64,000 nucleotides of DNA from Klebsiella variicola (GTDB lineage Bacteria > Pseudomonadota > Gammaproteobacteria > Enterobacterales > Enterobacteriaceae), in the NCBI RefSeq assembly GCF_000828055.2, contig NZ_CP010523.2, forward strand, positions 4,898,001 through 4,962,000. The letters are read 5' to 3'. Below the pieces are notes generated by a model, which worked only from the letters and a program-made list of their open reading frames with translations, was not told the origin of the DNA and did not search any database. Position numbers and translations under genes: made by a program. Shown one piece after another: positions 8,150 through 16,950 of the stretch; positions within the stretch are counted from its first letter, which is position 1, and each line of letters opens with the position of its first letter.

Positions 8150-8830
8150 GTGACGACGTTAAAACCTTTGCTGGCCCGCAACCGCAGCTGGGCGCTGCAG
8201 AAGTGTCAGCATGACCCGGACTATTTCGAAAAATGGGTCGACGGGCAGCGGCCCCACTCGCTGTGGATCGGCTGCTCCGACAGCCGCGTTCCCGCCGAGG
8301 TGCTCACCGGCAGCCAGCCCGGCGAGCTCTTTGTCCACCGCAATATCGCCAACATGCTCGACCCCGCCGACGACAACGTCATGAGCGTCCTGCAGTATGC
8401 CCTCCACTACCTTGAGGTGGAGCGGGTGGTGCTCTGCGGCCACTACGGCTGCGGCGGTGTGCAGGCGGCGCTCTCTCTGCCCACCCTGCCGCTGGCGCAG
8501 GAGTCCTCGGCGCTGGCTCGCCGCATCGGCCAGCTGCGCCACACCCTGCATCACGAAATTGCGCAGATCGCCGATGGGTGTGGTGTTGAGGCCTCCCCCG
8601 GCGCCAGTGCCAGCGCCAGCACCGACGCGGAGTGCTCTCGCCGTGCCCTTGATGCCCTGGTGGAAGCCAACGTTCGCGCCCAGTTCGCCCGTCTGCTGGA
8701 GAGTGAACCGGTGCAGACGGTGCTCGCCAGCGGGCGGCCGCTCAGCCTGCACGGCTGCGTCTACGATCTGGCTTCCGGCCATTTAACCACCCTCGTCGAA
8801 CACCTCTCACCGCAGGAGCACGCCCCATGA
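8150..8830 (+). CDS. Beta-class carbonic anhydrase
   Basis: The 226-residue product interconverts CO2 and bicarbonate. The zinc ligands are visible: C42, D44 (in CSDSR), H98 and C101 (in HYGCGG), with R46 as the usual partner of D44. The start is GTG at 8150 with AGGAG 9 bases upstream. The stop overlaps the start of the SulP transporter gene by 4 bases (ATGA), so the pair is translationally coupled. Carbonic anhydrase with SulP is a recurrent pairing thought to serve bicarbonate (or a similar anion) uptake or pH control. It is distinct from the housekeeping can gene by position; I cannot tell which subclade it belongs to. Confidence 0.92.
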   Translation: MTTLKPLLARNRSWALQKCQHDPDYFEKWVDGQRPHSLWIGCSDSRVPAEVLTGSQPGELFVHRNIANMLDPADDNVMSVLQYALHYLEVERVVLCGHYGCGGVQAALSLPTLPLAQESSALARRIGQLRHTLHHEIAQIADGCGVEASPGASASASTDAECSRRALDALVEANVRAQFARLLESEPVQTVLASGRPLSLHGCVYDLASGHLTTLVEHLSPQEHAP

Positions 8831-10296
8831 ACACGCTTCGTCAGGACTCTCTCGCCGGCATCGTCGTCTTCCTTGTCGCCCTGCCGCTGTGCCTCGGCAT
8901 CGCCCAGGCCAGCGGCTTACCGCCCTTCGTCGGCCTGCTGACCGGCATCATCGGCGGCCTGGTCGTCACCGCCCTCAGCCCCTCCCGCTTCGCCGTCAGC
9001 GGCCCCGCCGCCGGACTGGTCACCATCGTCGTCGCCGCCATTGAATCCCTGGGTTCCTTCTCCGTCTTCCTGATGGCGCTGGTGCTGGCCGGCGTGCTGC
9101 AGCTGCTGTTCGGCATCCTGCGGGCCGGGCGCTTTATCTCGCTGGTTCCCGCCAGCGTCATCAAAGGCATGCTGGCGGCGATCGGCATCCTGCTGATTAT
9201 GCAGCAGATCCCCGTCGCGCTCGGCACGGCGGAAGAGACCGGGCTTGCCGAAGTGGTTCAGGGCAATGCCGCTTTCTCCGTCACTGCGATTGCCGTCGCC
9301 GCGGGCGGCCTGCTGGTGCTCTGGCTGTGGGGCTCGCCGCTTATCCGCCGGGTGAAGAGCCTGCGCTGGATCCCCGGGCCGCTGATCGCCGTCCTGCTCG
9401 GCTGCGTGACCACCCTGCTGCTGACCCATTTTGCGCCGCAGCAGCTGGCCGCCCTGCCGCGTATTACCCTGCCGGCGTTCGGCAGCCTCGGCGATCTGCT
9501 GGGCGAGCTGGAGTCCCCCGCATGGAGCGCCTGGCGTAATCCGTCGGTGTGGGTGGTGGCGGTGACCCTGGCGCTGGTCGCCAGCCTCGAAACCCTGCTC
9601 AGCCAGGAGGCGCTGAAAAAGCTGCGCCCGCAAAATCCGCCCCCTTCGCCGAACCGCGAAATGGTCGCCCAGGGCGTCGGCAATCTGCTCTCCGGCGTGC
9701 TGGGGGCGATGCCGATCACCGCGGTGATCGTCCGCAGCTCGGTGAACGTCAGCAATGGCGCGCAGAGCAAGCTGTCGATCTTTATCCATGGCGTCCTGCT
9801 GTTAATCTGCGGCCTGTGGTTCAGCGGCCTGCTGACCTTAATCCCGCTCGCCAGCCTCGCCGCCGTGCTGCTGTATACCGGCTATAAGCTGGCGACGCCG
9901 CGGCTGTTCATCGAGCAGTTCCGCCAGGGGGCGGCGCAGTACGTTCCGTTCCTCGCCACCATCAGCGGGATTATTGCCTTCGGCATGCTGGCGGGGATTG
10001 GGATTGGTCTTGCCACCCAGATGGCTTTCAGCCTCTGGCGCAGCCATCGCCACTCGCTGCAGCTGGCGCGCTACGATGACCACTACGTGCTGCGCATCCA
10101 GCAGAATCTGACCTTTATGCACAATCCGCATCTGCTGGCCCTGCTGGCGAAAATTCCGGAAAAGAGCGTGGTGATCGTCGAGCACGACAGCGTCGGCTAC
10201 CTCGACCCGGACGTGCAGGCGGTGCTGGATGATTTTGCCGAGAACGCCCCGCAGCGCGGCATCCAGCTTAATCAGTGGCCGCTGGCCAGCCGCTGA
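8827..10296 (+). CDS. SulP-family inorganic anion transporter
   Basis: The 489-residue inner-membrane protein shows the SulP N-terminal pattern (DSLAGIVVFLVALPLCLGIA, residues 7-26), many hydrophobic segments to about residue 400 and a short C-terminal cytoplasmic part of about 80 residues with weak STAS-like character (VVIVEHDSVGYLDPDVQAVL). SulP proteins move sulfate, bicarbonate or dicarboxylates. The direct coupling to a carbonic anhydrase gene favours bicarbonate. No STAS-carbonic anhydrase fusion is present; the two functions are kept as adjacent genes. Confidence 0.88.
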   Translation: MNTLRQDSLAGIVVFLVALPLCLGIAQASGLPPFVGLLTGIIGGLVVTALSPSRFAVSGPAAGLVTIVVAAIESLGSFSVFLMALVLAGVLQLLFGILRAGRFISLVPASVIKGMLAAIGILLIMQQIPVALGTAEETGLAEVVQGNAAFSVTAIAVAAGGLLVLWLWGSPLIRRVKSLRWIPGPLIAVLLGCVTTLLLTHFAPQQLAALPRITLPAFGSLGDLLGELESPAWSAWRNPSVWVVAVTLALVASLETLLSQEALKKLRPQNPPPSPNREMVAQGVGNLLSGVLGAMPITAVIVRSSVNVSNGAQSKLSIFIHGVLLLICGLWFSGLLTLIPLASLAAVLLYTGYKLATPRLFIEQFRQGAAQYVPFLATISGIIAFGMLAGIGIGLATQMAFSLWRSHRHSLQLARYDDHYVLRIQQNLTFMHNPHLLALLAKIPEKSVVIVEHDSVGYLDPDVQAVLDDFAENAPQRGIQLNQWPLASR

Positions 10297-10407
10297 CCTT
10301 AACGGGCGGCTGGTCCGCCCGCTGCGCGACCCCTCCGATTGCCAAGCGCCGGGGAATACCATGCTCTACACTTTCTGGGTTATCACGCCAACCCCAAGGA
10401 AATGAAC

Positions 10408-11427
10408 ATGAGCATCATTAAAAGCTACGCCGCCAAAGAAGCGGGCGCCGATCTGTCGCTGTGGGAATACGATGCCGGCGAGCTGCAGCCGGAAGATGTC
10501 GAAGTTGAAGTGGAATACTGCGGGATCTGCCATTCGGACCTGTCGATGATCGACAACGAATGGGGGATGTCGAGCTACCCGCTGGTGGCCGGTCACGAGG
10601 TGATTGGCCGGGTGGCGGCGCTGGGCAGCGCGGCGCAGGATAAAGGGCTGAAGATTGGCCAGAAGGTCGGCATCGGCTGGACGGCGCGCAGCTGTGGCCA
10701 TTGCGACGCCTGCATCAGCGGCAATCAGATCAACTGCCTGGAAGGCTCGGTGCCGACCATTCTTAACCGCGGCGGCTTCGCCAATAAGTTGCGCGCTGAC
10801 TGGCAGTGGGTGATCCCCCTGCCGGAGAGCATCGATCTGGCGTCCGCCGGCCCGATGCTGTGCGGCGGCATCACCGTCTTTAAACCGCTGCTGACCCACC
10901 ACGTCACCGCCACCAGCCGCGTCGGGGTGATCGGCATCGGCGGCCTCGGCCATATCGCCATTAAGCTGCTGCGGGCGATGGGCGCGGAAGTGACCGCCTT
11001 CAGCTCCAACCCGGCGAAAGAGCAGGAAGTGCTGGCGATGGGCGCCGATCGCGTGGTGAACAGCCGCGATCCTGAAGCCTTAAAAGCGCTGGCCGGTCAG
11101 TTTGACTTGATCATCAACACCGTGGCGGTGGATCTCGACTGGCAGCCGTACTTCGAAGCCCTGGCTTACGGCGGCAACTTCCATACCGTCGGCGCGGTGA
11201 TGAAGCCGTTCCCGGTGCCGGCCTTTACCCTTATCGGCGGCGACCGCAGCATCTCCGGCTCGGCGACCGGTAATCCGTCCGAACTGCGTAAGCTGATGAA
11301 ATTCGCCGGGCGCAGCAAAGTGGCGCCAACCACCGAGCTGTTCCCGATGTCGCAGATTAACGAAGCGCTGAAGCACGTTCGCGAAGGCAAAGCCCGCTAC
11401 CGCGCGGTGCTGAAAGCCGACTTCTGA
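10408..11427 (+). CDS. ahr: NADPH-dependent aldehyde reductase / alcohol dehydrogenase Ahr
   Basis: The 339-residue zinc-dependent medium-chain dehydrogenase is close to E. coli Ahr (YjgB) along its length. The catalytic zinc site starts at CGICHSD and GHE; the structural zinc cysteines lie around [25 protein letters not shown] is the NADP-binding glycine motif. Ahr reduces a broad range of aldehydes. The ATG at 10408 is chosen because AAGGA lies 7 bases upstream and the N-terminus [13 protein letters not shown] matches the family; earlier in-frame ATGs add an unlike extension. Its position next to leuX is conserved with E. coli. Confidence 0.95.
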   Translation: MSIIKSYAAKEAGADLSLWEYDAGELQPEDVEVEVEYCGICHSDLSMIDNEWGMSSYPLVAGHEVIGRVAALGSAAQDKGLKIGQKVGIGWTARSCGHCDACISGNQINCLEGSVPTILNRGGFANKLRADWQWVIPLPESIDLASAGPMLCGGITVFKPLLTHHVTATSRVGVIGIGGLGHIAIKLLRAMGAEVTAFSSNPAKEQEVLAMGADRVVNSRDPEALKALAGQFDLIINTVAVDLDWQPYFEALAYGGNFHTVGAVMKPFPVPAFTLIGGDRSISGSATGNPSELRKLMKFAGRSKVAPTTELFPMSQINEALKHVREGKARYRAVLKADF

Positions 11428-11438
11428 TGGTTCTCTCC

Positions 11439-11467
11439 CGCCGGGCGGCCCGCTCGCCCGGCGTTTT
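11439..11467 (+). terminator. Intrinsic terminator after ahr
   Basis: CGCCGGGC (11439-11446) pairs with GCCCGGCG (11456-11463) and is followed by TTTT. Confidence 0.7.
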
Positions 11468-11485
11468 CCCCGTCGCTTCATCAAA

Positions 11486-11514
11486 CCGTCATCTCCCCGC
11501 CATGCCTCTGTAGT
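11486..11514 (+). promoter_or_regulatory. Three degenerate 11-base direct repeats (possible weak Pho box)
   Basis: CCGTCAT, CCGCCAT and CTGTAGT start at 11486, 11497 and 11508, exactly 11 bases apart, resembling the CTGTCAT repeats of a Pho box with 6, 5 and 5 of 7 matches. The AT-rich linkers typical of Pho boxes are missing. It lies 44 bases before the gpdQ transporter operon, where phosphate control would make sense. Confidence 0.25.
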
Positions 11515-11557
11515 CATTGCTTCCCACAATCCGGGCTTCGATAAATGGCTGAACGAG

Positions 11558-12442
11558 ATGCGCGTCACCATGAGAAAGACCTGGCTTCCCTGGCTGATCC
11601 TGTCGCCTTCCCTGCTGTTTTTACTGCTGTTTACCTGGTTCCCGCTGGGGCGTTCGGTGTATGACAGCCTGTTTGATACCCGCATGGCCAGCGACGGCGC
11701 GCAGTACGTCGGCCTGGATAACTTCGCCCGCCTGTTTGCCGATAACGTCTTCTGGCAGTCGCTGGGCAATAACCTGCTCTATATCCTGCTGACGGTAGTG
11801 CCCGGGGTGACCCTCGCCCTGCTGCTGGCGGTCGCCCTGAGCGAGAACCATCGCGTCAACCGCTGGCTGCGCACCGCCTTCTTCTTCCCGATGATTATCC
11901 CGATGGTCAGCGCCGCCGCGCTGTGGCTGTTTATCTTTATGCCCGGCCTCGGCCTGCTCGACCACTATCTGGCGAAGCTGTTCGGGCCGATGAACAACAA
12001 CTGGCTGGGGCGCAGCAACAGCGCGCTGCTGGCCCTGGCGCTGATCGGCGTGTGGAAGTTCGCCGGCTACTACATGCTGTTTTTCCTCGCCGGGCTGCAG
12101 AGCATTCCGGCCTCGACGCGGGAAGCGGCGCTGATGGAGGGGGCTACCCGCACGCAGGTCTTTTTTAAGGTCACGTTACCGCTGCTGCGCCCGACGCTGA
12201 GCTTTGTGATCACCACCGCGCTGATCTACTCCATCACCCAGATCGACCACGTGGCGGTGATGACCCGCGGCGGGCCGGACAACGCCACCACCGTGCTGCT
12301 CTATTACATCCAGAATCTCGCCTGGGATACCCACGACCTCGGCAAAGCCTCCGCCGCCACCTTCCTGACCCTGGCCGGGCTGTTCGCCTTCTCGCTGATT
12401 AACCTGAAACTGCTGGAGAAAGGAGCCCACTATGAGCGCTGA
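11558..12442 (+). CDS. ABC sugar/glycerophosphodiester transporter permease (UgpA/MalF type)
   Basis: The 294-residue protein has about six membrane segments and the EAA loop EAALMEGATRTQVFFKVTLP (about residues 192-211) that docks with the ATPase. The start may be 11558 or the ATG at 11570; neither has a clear ribosome-binding site. It is the first gene of an operon permease-permease-gpdQ-ATPase-binding protein and overlaps the next gene by 11 bases. CUT1 permeases of this form carry oligosaccharides or glycerol-3-phosphate and its diesters. The presence of gpdQ inside the operon points to glycerophosphodiesters. Confidence 0.87.
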   Translation: MRVTMRKTWLPWLILSPSLLFLLLFTWFPLGRSVYDSLFDTRMASDGAQYVGLDNFARLFADNVFWQSLGNNLLYILLTVVPGVTLALLLAVALSENHRVNRWLRTAFFFPMIIPMVSAAALWLFIFMPGLGLLDHYLAKLFGPMNNNWLGRSNSALLALALIGVWKFAGYYMLFFLAGLQSIPASTREAALMEGATRTQVFFKVTLPLLRPTLSFVITTALIYSITQIDHVAVMTRGGPDNATTVLLYYIQNLAWDTHDLGKASAATFLTLAGLFAFSLINLKLLEKGAHYER

Positions 12443-13319
12443 CATCTCGCCGCTGCTGGTCCGCACGCCCGCCGCCGCCCGTCCGCTGTGGCTGCGCCTG
12501 CGCCGCTCGTCGCCCTTTACGCTGACGGTATTAATGTGCTGCCTGGCGCTGCTGTGGATCAGCCCGTTTATCTGGATGCTGGCCACCTCGTTCAGCGCTA
12601 CCACCTTCGGGGAAGATATGGCCTCGCTGCTGCCCCGCCTGCCGCTGACCCTCGATAACTTCCGCGACGCCTGGAACAGCGCCGACTGGCTGAGCCTGTA
12701 CGCCAACACCCTTATCTTCACCTTCGGCACCTTCTTCGTGCAGCTGTTGACCATCACCACCGCCGGGTACGTCTTCGCCTGCCACGAGTTTCGCGGCAAG
12801 CAGACGCTGTTTCTCCTGTTCCTGGTGCAGCTGATGATCATGCCGGTGGTGATGATGGTGCCGAACATGCTGACCCTGAAAACCTTCGGCCTGCTCAACA
12901 CCCTCACCGGGGTGATGATGCCCTACTTCACCTCGGCGTTCGGCGTGTTCCTGATGCGTCAGGCGTTCCTCGCCATCCCGAAAGAGCTGGAAGAGGCGGC
13001 GCTGATGGAAGGCTGCCGCTGGTGGCAGGTGCTGTTCCGCATGCTGCTGCCGATGTCCTGGCCGTCGGTGCTGGCCTTCGCCACCGTCAGCATTACCTAC
13101 CACTGGAACGAGTACCTGTGGCCGCTGATGATGCTCAACGATCCCGATAAGCAGGTGCTGACCGTCGGGCTGGTCTCCTTCGCCATGGGCGCCGAATCCG
13201 GCGGCCAGTGGGGCACCATCGGCGCCGGGACGCTGATGGTCTGCCTGCCGCTGATGCTGGCGTTCATCCTTTTTCAGAAACAGTTCCTGCGGAGCTTCGG
13301 CTTCTCCGGGATCAAATAA
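12432..13319 (+). CDS. ABC transporter permease (UgpE/MalG type)
   Basis: The 295-residue second permease has an N-terminal membrane segment near residue 35 and a further five, with the EAA loop EEAALMEGCRWWQVLFRMLLP. It pairs with the upstream permease to form the channel of a CUT1 importer. It starts inside the end of the upstream gene (11-base overlap) with GGAG in place before the ATG. Confidence 0.88.
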   Translation: MSADISPLLVRTPAAARPLWLRLRRSSPFTLTVLMCCLALLWISPFIWMLATSFSATTFGEDMASLLPRLPLTLDNFRDAWNSADWLSLYANTLIFTFGTFFVQLLTITTAGYVFACHEFRGKQTLFLLFLVQLMIMPVVMMVPNMLTLKTFGLLNTLTGVMMPYFTSAFGVFLMRQAFLAIPKELEEAALMEGCRWWQVLFRMLLPMSWPSVLAFATVSITYHWNEYLWPLMMLNDPDKQVLTVGLVSFAMGAESGGQWGTIGAGTLMVCLPLMLAFILFQKQFLRSFGFSGIK

Positions 13320-13329
13320 GGAGTGATTC

Positions 13330-14154
13330 ATGCTGTTAGCGCACATTTCCGATACCCATTTCCGCAGCCGCGGCGAGAAGCTGTACGGCTTTATCGACGT
13401 CAACGCCGCCAACGCCGACGTGGTCTCCCAGCTTAACGCGCTGCGCGAACGCCCGGACGCGGTGGTAGTGAGCGGGGATATCGTCAACTGCGGCCGCCCG
13501 GAGGAGTATCAGGTGGCCCGCCAGATCCTCGGCAGCCTGAACTATCCGCTGTATCTGATCCCCGGCAACCACGACGACAAAGCCCATTTTCTGGAGCATC
13601 TTCACCCGCTGTGCCCGCAGCAGGGCAACGATCCGCAAAATATGCGCTATGCGGTGGATGATTTCGCCACCCGCCTGCTGTTTATCGACTCCAGTCGCGC
13701 CGGCACCTCAAAGGGCTGGCTGACCGACGAGACCATCGGCTGGCTGGAAGCCCAGCTGTTCGAGGGCGGCGACAAACCGGCAACGATCTTTATGCACCAC
13801 CCGCCGCTGCCGCTGGGCAATGCGCAGATGGACCCGATCGCCTGCGAAAACGGCCACCGTCTGCTGGCGCTGGTGGAGCGTTTCCCGTCGCTGACGCGCA
13901 TCTTCTGCGGCCATAACCACAGCCTGACCATGACCCAGTATCGCCAGGCGCTGATCTCCACTATCCCTGGCACCGTCCATCAGGTGCCGTACTGCCACGA
14001 AGACACCCGGCCCTATTACGACCTCTCCCCGGCCTCGTGCCTGATGCACCGTCAGGTCGGCGATCAGTGGGTGAGCTACCAGCACTCGCTGGCCCACTAC
14101 GCCGGGCCGTGGCTGTACGACGAAAACATCAGTTGCCCAACGGAAGAGCGCTAA
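13330..14154 (+). CDS. gpdQ: Glycerophosphodiesterase GpdQ
   Basis: The 274-residue binuclear metallophosphoesterase splits glycerophosphodiesters (such as glycerophosphoethanolamine) to glycerol-3-phosphate and an alcohol, and also acts on many other mono-, di- and triesters. All ligands known from the K. aerogenes enzyme are present at the same positions: D8, H10, D50, N80, H156, H195 and H197. From memory the sequence agrees with that enzyme almost throughout, and the length is identical. It has no signal peptide, so it acts in the cytoplasm on imported diesters. It lies between the permease and ATPase genes, 10 and 5 bases from its neighbours, so transport and hydrolysis are coupled in one transcript. 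Confidence 0.96.
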   Translation: MLLAHISDTHFRSRGEKLYGFIDVNAANADVVSQLNALRERPDAVVVSGDIVNCGRPEEYQVARQILGSLNYPLYLIPGNHDDKAHFLEHLHPLCPQQGNDPQNMRYAVDDFATRLLFIDSSRAGTSKGWLTDETIGWLEAQLFEGGDKPATIFMHHPPLPLGNAQMDPIACENGHRLLALVERFPSLTRIFCGHNHSLTMTQYRQALISTIPGTVHQVPYCHEDTRPYYDLSPASCLMHRQVGDQWVSYQHSLAHYAGPWLYDENISCPTEER

Positions 14155-14159
14155 CCGCC

Positions 14160-15230
14160 ATGCTCAGTCTGCAAAACATCAGTAAGCGTTTCGACGGCAA
14201 ACCGGCGCTCAGCGCCCTGTCGCTGGATATTCACGAAGGCGAATTCGTGGTGCTGGTCGGCCCGTCGGGCTGCGGGAAAAGCACCCTGCTGCGCCTGCTC
14301 GCCGGCCTGGAGCCGGTCAGCGAAGGCCAAATCTGGCTGCATGATGAGAACATCACCGCCACCACGCCGCGCGAGCGCAACTTCGCGATGATCTTCCAGA
14401 ACTATGCCCTGTTTCCGCATCTGTCGGTGCGCGACAACATCACCTTCGGCATGAAGGTGCGCAAGGAAGAGAAAAGCAGCTGGCAGCCGCGGGTGGACAA
14501 AGTGGCGCAGATGCTGCAGCTGGAGGCGCTGCTCGACCGCAAACCGGCGAAGCTCTCCGGCGGCCAGCGCCAGAGGGTGGCGATGGCCCGGGCGATCGTG
14601 CGCAATCCGCGGCTGTTCCTGATGGACGAGCCGCTCTCCAACCTCGACGCCCGCCTGCGCAGCGAAGTGCGCGACAGCATTATGGCCCTCCACCAGCAGC
14701 TGAAAACCAGCACGATCTATGTGACCCACGATCAGACCGAGGCGATGTCGATGGCCGACCGCATCGTGGTGATGAACGGCGGCCACGTACAGCAGGTCGG
14801 GCGCCCGGAGTATCTGTACGCCAACCCGGCCAACCTGTTCGTCGCCGGGTTTATCGGTTCGCCGGCGATGAACCTCCTGTCGCTGCCCTGCGCCAACGGT
14901 GAAGTACTGTTGGGAGAACAGCGCCATCCGCTGCCGCCGCGCCACCGGGATCAGACCCGCGTCTGGCTGGGCATTCGCCCGGAACATATTACCGACCGCG
15001 TGGAGGAGGGCCATCTGCGCCTGCCGGCCACCGTTCTGCAACGAGAACTGATGGGGGCCGACTACCTGCTCCACGTCAGCACCCCGATCGGCACCCTGCG
15101 CTTTAGCCGCCGCCACCGCGGCACGGTGCCGGAGAAAGGCGAGTCGCTACTGGTCGGCTTCTCGCCTGCCGATGTGCATCTTTTTCATGCTGAGACCCAG
15201 CATAATTTAGCGCCGGTACATCAGGCGTAA
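14160..15230 (+). CDS. ABC transporter ATPase (UgpC/MalK type)
   Basis: The 356-residue ATPase has Walker A GPSGCGKST (residues 34-42), signature LSGGQ, Walker B LFLMDEP and switch His in VTHDQ, followed by a C-terminal OB-type regulatory domain of the MalK/UgpC kind (about residues 240-356). The ATG at 14160 is chosen since MLSLQNISKRF is the usual N-terminus; an earlier in-frame start lies inside gpdQ. It drives the importer formed by the two upstream permeases. Confidence 0.92.
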   Translation: MLSLQNISKRFDGKPALSALSLDIHEGEFVVLVGPSGCGKSTLLRLLAGLEPVSEGQIWLHDENITATTPRERNFAMIFQNYALFPHLSVRDNITFGMKVRKEEKSSWQPRVDKVAQMLQLEALLDRKPAKLSGGQRQRVAMARAIVRNPRLFLMDEPLSNLDARLRSEVRDSIMALHQQLKTSTIYVTHDQTEAMSMADRIVVMNGGHVQQVGRPEYLYANPANLFVAGFIGSPAMNLLSLPCANGEVLLGEQRHPLPPRHRDQTRVWLGIRPEHITDRVEEGHLRLPATVLQRELMGADYLLHVSTPIGTLRFSRRHRGTVPEKGESLLVGFSPADVHLFHAETQHNLAPVHQA

Positions 15231-15240
15231 TTGTTGCAGT

Positions 15241-15322
15241 CAGTTTGGACGCGGACAGCGCGGAAGAACCGGAGCGTACACGTAGTACGTGAGGATTCTG
15301 AGCACTGCCCAGGGCCAAACTG
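15241..15322. repeat. Palindromic enterobacterial intergenic repeat (boxC/ERIC-like)
   Basis: The 82-base element is bounded by CAGTTTGG and CCAAACTG and has an inner near-palindrome GTACACGTAGTACGTG. It lies between the ATPase and the binding-protein gene within one operon, so it will be transcribed and could affect relative expression of the periplasmic component. Confidence 0.6.
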
Positions 15323-15369
15323 GCAAATAAAATAGCCTGTGGACAGGTGCTTACTGATGGAGACAGATC

Positions 15370-16680
15370 ATGTTTAAACCTCTTACGGTAGTCGCGGTTG
15401 GCCTCAGTCTTGCCCTGAGCGGCGCGGCGCTGGCAAAAGAGAAAATAGACTTCATGTTCCCGGCGCCGGTGGACGGCAAGCTGACCATGGAGATGACCCG
15501 CGTCATTAAGCAATTCAACGACTCGCAGCAGGATGTCGAAGTGCGCGGGATCTTCACCGGCAACTACGACACCACCAAGATCAAAGCCGAATCGGCGCAG
15601 AAGGCCGGCCAGCCGCCGGCGCTGGTGATCATGTCCGCCAACTTCACCACCGATCTGGCGCTGAAGGATGAGATCCTGCCGATGGACGAGCTGTTTAAAT
15701 ATGGCGATCAAAAGGCTGGCGATTTTCTGCAAAAGGAATTCTGGCCCGCGATGCATAAGAACGCCCAGGTGATGGGCACCACCTATGCGATCCCGTTCCA
15801 TAACTCGACGCCGATCCTCTATTACAACAAGACGATGTTCGATCAGGCCGGGATCAAACAGCCGCCGCAGACCTGGGCCGAGCTGCTGGCTGATGCCAAA
15901 AAGCTGACCGACGAGAGCAAAGGCCAGTGGGGGATCATGCTGCCGTCGACCAACGACGACTACGGCGGCTGGATCTTCTCGGCGCTGGTACGCGCCAACG
16001 GCGGGAAATACTTTAACGAAGACTATCCTGGCGAGGTCTATTACAACTCGCCGACCGCCATCGGCGCCCTGCGCTTCTGGCAGGATCTGATCTACAAGGA
16101 CAAGGTGATGCCGTCCGGGGTGCTGAACTCGAAGCAGATCAGCGCCGCGTTCTTCTCCGGCAAGCTCGGGATGGCGATGCTCAGCACCGGCGCGCTGGGC
16201 TTTATGCGCGAGAACAGCAAAGACTTTGAGCTTGGGGTAGCGATGCTGCCGGCCAAAGAGCAGCGCGCGGTGCCGATCGGCGGCGCCAGCCTGGTGAGCT
16301 TTAAAGGCATCAACGAGGCGCAGAAGAAAGCGGCGTATCAGTTCCTGACCTATCTGGTGAGCCCCGACGTGAACGGCGCGTGGAGCCGCTTTACCGGCTA
16401 CTTCTCGCCGCGCAAGGCGTCATACGATACGCCGGAGATGAAGGCCTATCTGCAGCAGGATCCGCGGGCGGCGATCGCGCTTGAGCAGCTTAAGTACGCC
16501 CATCCGTGGTACTCCACCTGGGAGACCGTGGCGGTGCGTAAGGCGATGGAGAACCAGCTGTCGGCGGTGGTCAATGATGCCAAAGTGACGCCGGAAGCGG
16601 CGGTTCAGGCGGCGCAGAAGGAAGCCGATGCGCTGATGAAACCTTATGTGGATAAGACCGCGCTGGCGGAAGTGAAGTGA
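15370..16680 (+). CDS. ABC transporter periplasmic substrate-binding protein (UgpB type)
   Basis: The 436-residue protein has a signal peptide (residues 1-22, cut after ALA) and the fold pattern of family 1 extracellular binding proteins, with IPFHNSTPILYYNK and GIMLPSTNDDYGGWIF as in UgpB-like proteins. It belongs to the gpdQ transporter operon but is set 139 bases beyond the ATPase gene by a palindromic repeat. The likely ligand is a glycerophosphodiester; this is inferred from gpdQ and cannot be read from the sequence. Confidence 0.88.
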   Translation: MFKPLTVVAVGLSLALSGAALAKEKIDFMFPAPVDGKLTMEMTRVIKQFNDSQQDVEVRGIFTGNYDTTKIKAESAQKAGQPPALVIMSANFTTDLALKDEILPMDELFKYGDQKAGDFLQKEFWPAMHKNAQVMGTTYAIPFHNSTPILYYNKTMFDQAGIKQPPQTWAELLADAKKLTDESKGQWGIMLPSTNDDYGGWIFSALVRANGGKYFNEDYPGEVYYNSPTAIGALRFWQDLIYKDKVMPSGVLNSKQISAAFFSGKLGMAMLSTGALGFMRENSKDFELGVAMLPAKEQRAVPIGGASLVSFKGINEAQKKAAYQFLTYLVSPDVNGAWSRFTGYFSPRKASYDTPEMKAYLQQDPRAAIALEQLKYAHPWYSTWETVAVRKAMENQLSAVVNDAKVTPEAAVQAAQKEADALMKPYVDKTALAEVK

Positions 16681-16731
16681 CGCGTTACCCGTCATCGTCA
16701 CCCTCACCCTGGCCCTCTCCCTGAGGGAGAG

Positions 16732-16899
16732 GGGACGGTACGGCGCCGTGGTTAAGCCCTGAATCCGGGAGAGGGAACTGTCCGGCGCCGTGGTTGAGCC
16801 CTGGGCCCGGGAGAGGGGACTGTCCGGCGCCGTGGTTGAGCCCTGAGTCCGGGAGAGGGGACGGTACGGCGCCGTGGTTAAGCCCTGAGTCCGTTTGTG
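16732..16899. repeat. Four tandem 42-base repeats
   Basis: The core CGGCGCCGTGGTT recurs at 16741, 16783, 16825 and 16867, exactly 42 bases apart; the units differ at a few positions (for example GGTACGG or TGTCCGG before the core). The region between convergent transcription units starts with a CCCTCTCC/GAGAGGG palindrome at 16713-16733. Because 42 is a multiple of three it gives a repetitive antisense frame, which is not a gene. Confidence 0.9.
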
Positions 16900-16904
16900 A
16901 AAGG

Positions 16905-16935
16905 AAAAAAAGCAGGCCATACCCGGTATGGCCTG
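16905..16935 (-). terminator. Intrinsic terminator of the iolE operon
   Basis: CAGGCCATAC and GTATGGCCTG form a perfect 10-base stem with a 3-base loop. On the minus strand a run of seven T follows. Confidence 0.9.
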
Positions 16936-16950
16936 AAAATGTCACAACGA

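Noticed and set aside
16732-16899. CRISPR-like array
   Set aside because: The 42-base units touch each other with no unique spacers, so it is a tandem repeat.
16685-16945. Antisense frame with a repeated 14-residue unit (PLPDSGLNHGA type)
   Set aside because: Product of the 42-base tandem repeat; no start signals and it ends within the iolE terminator.
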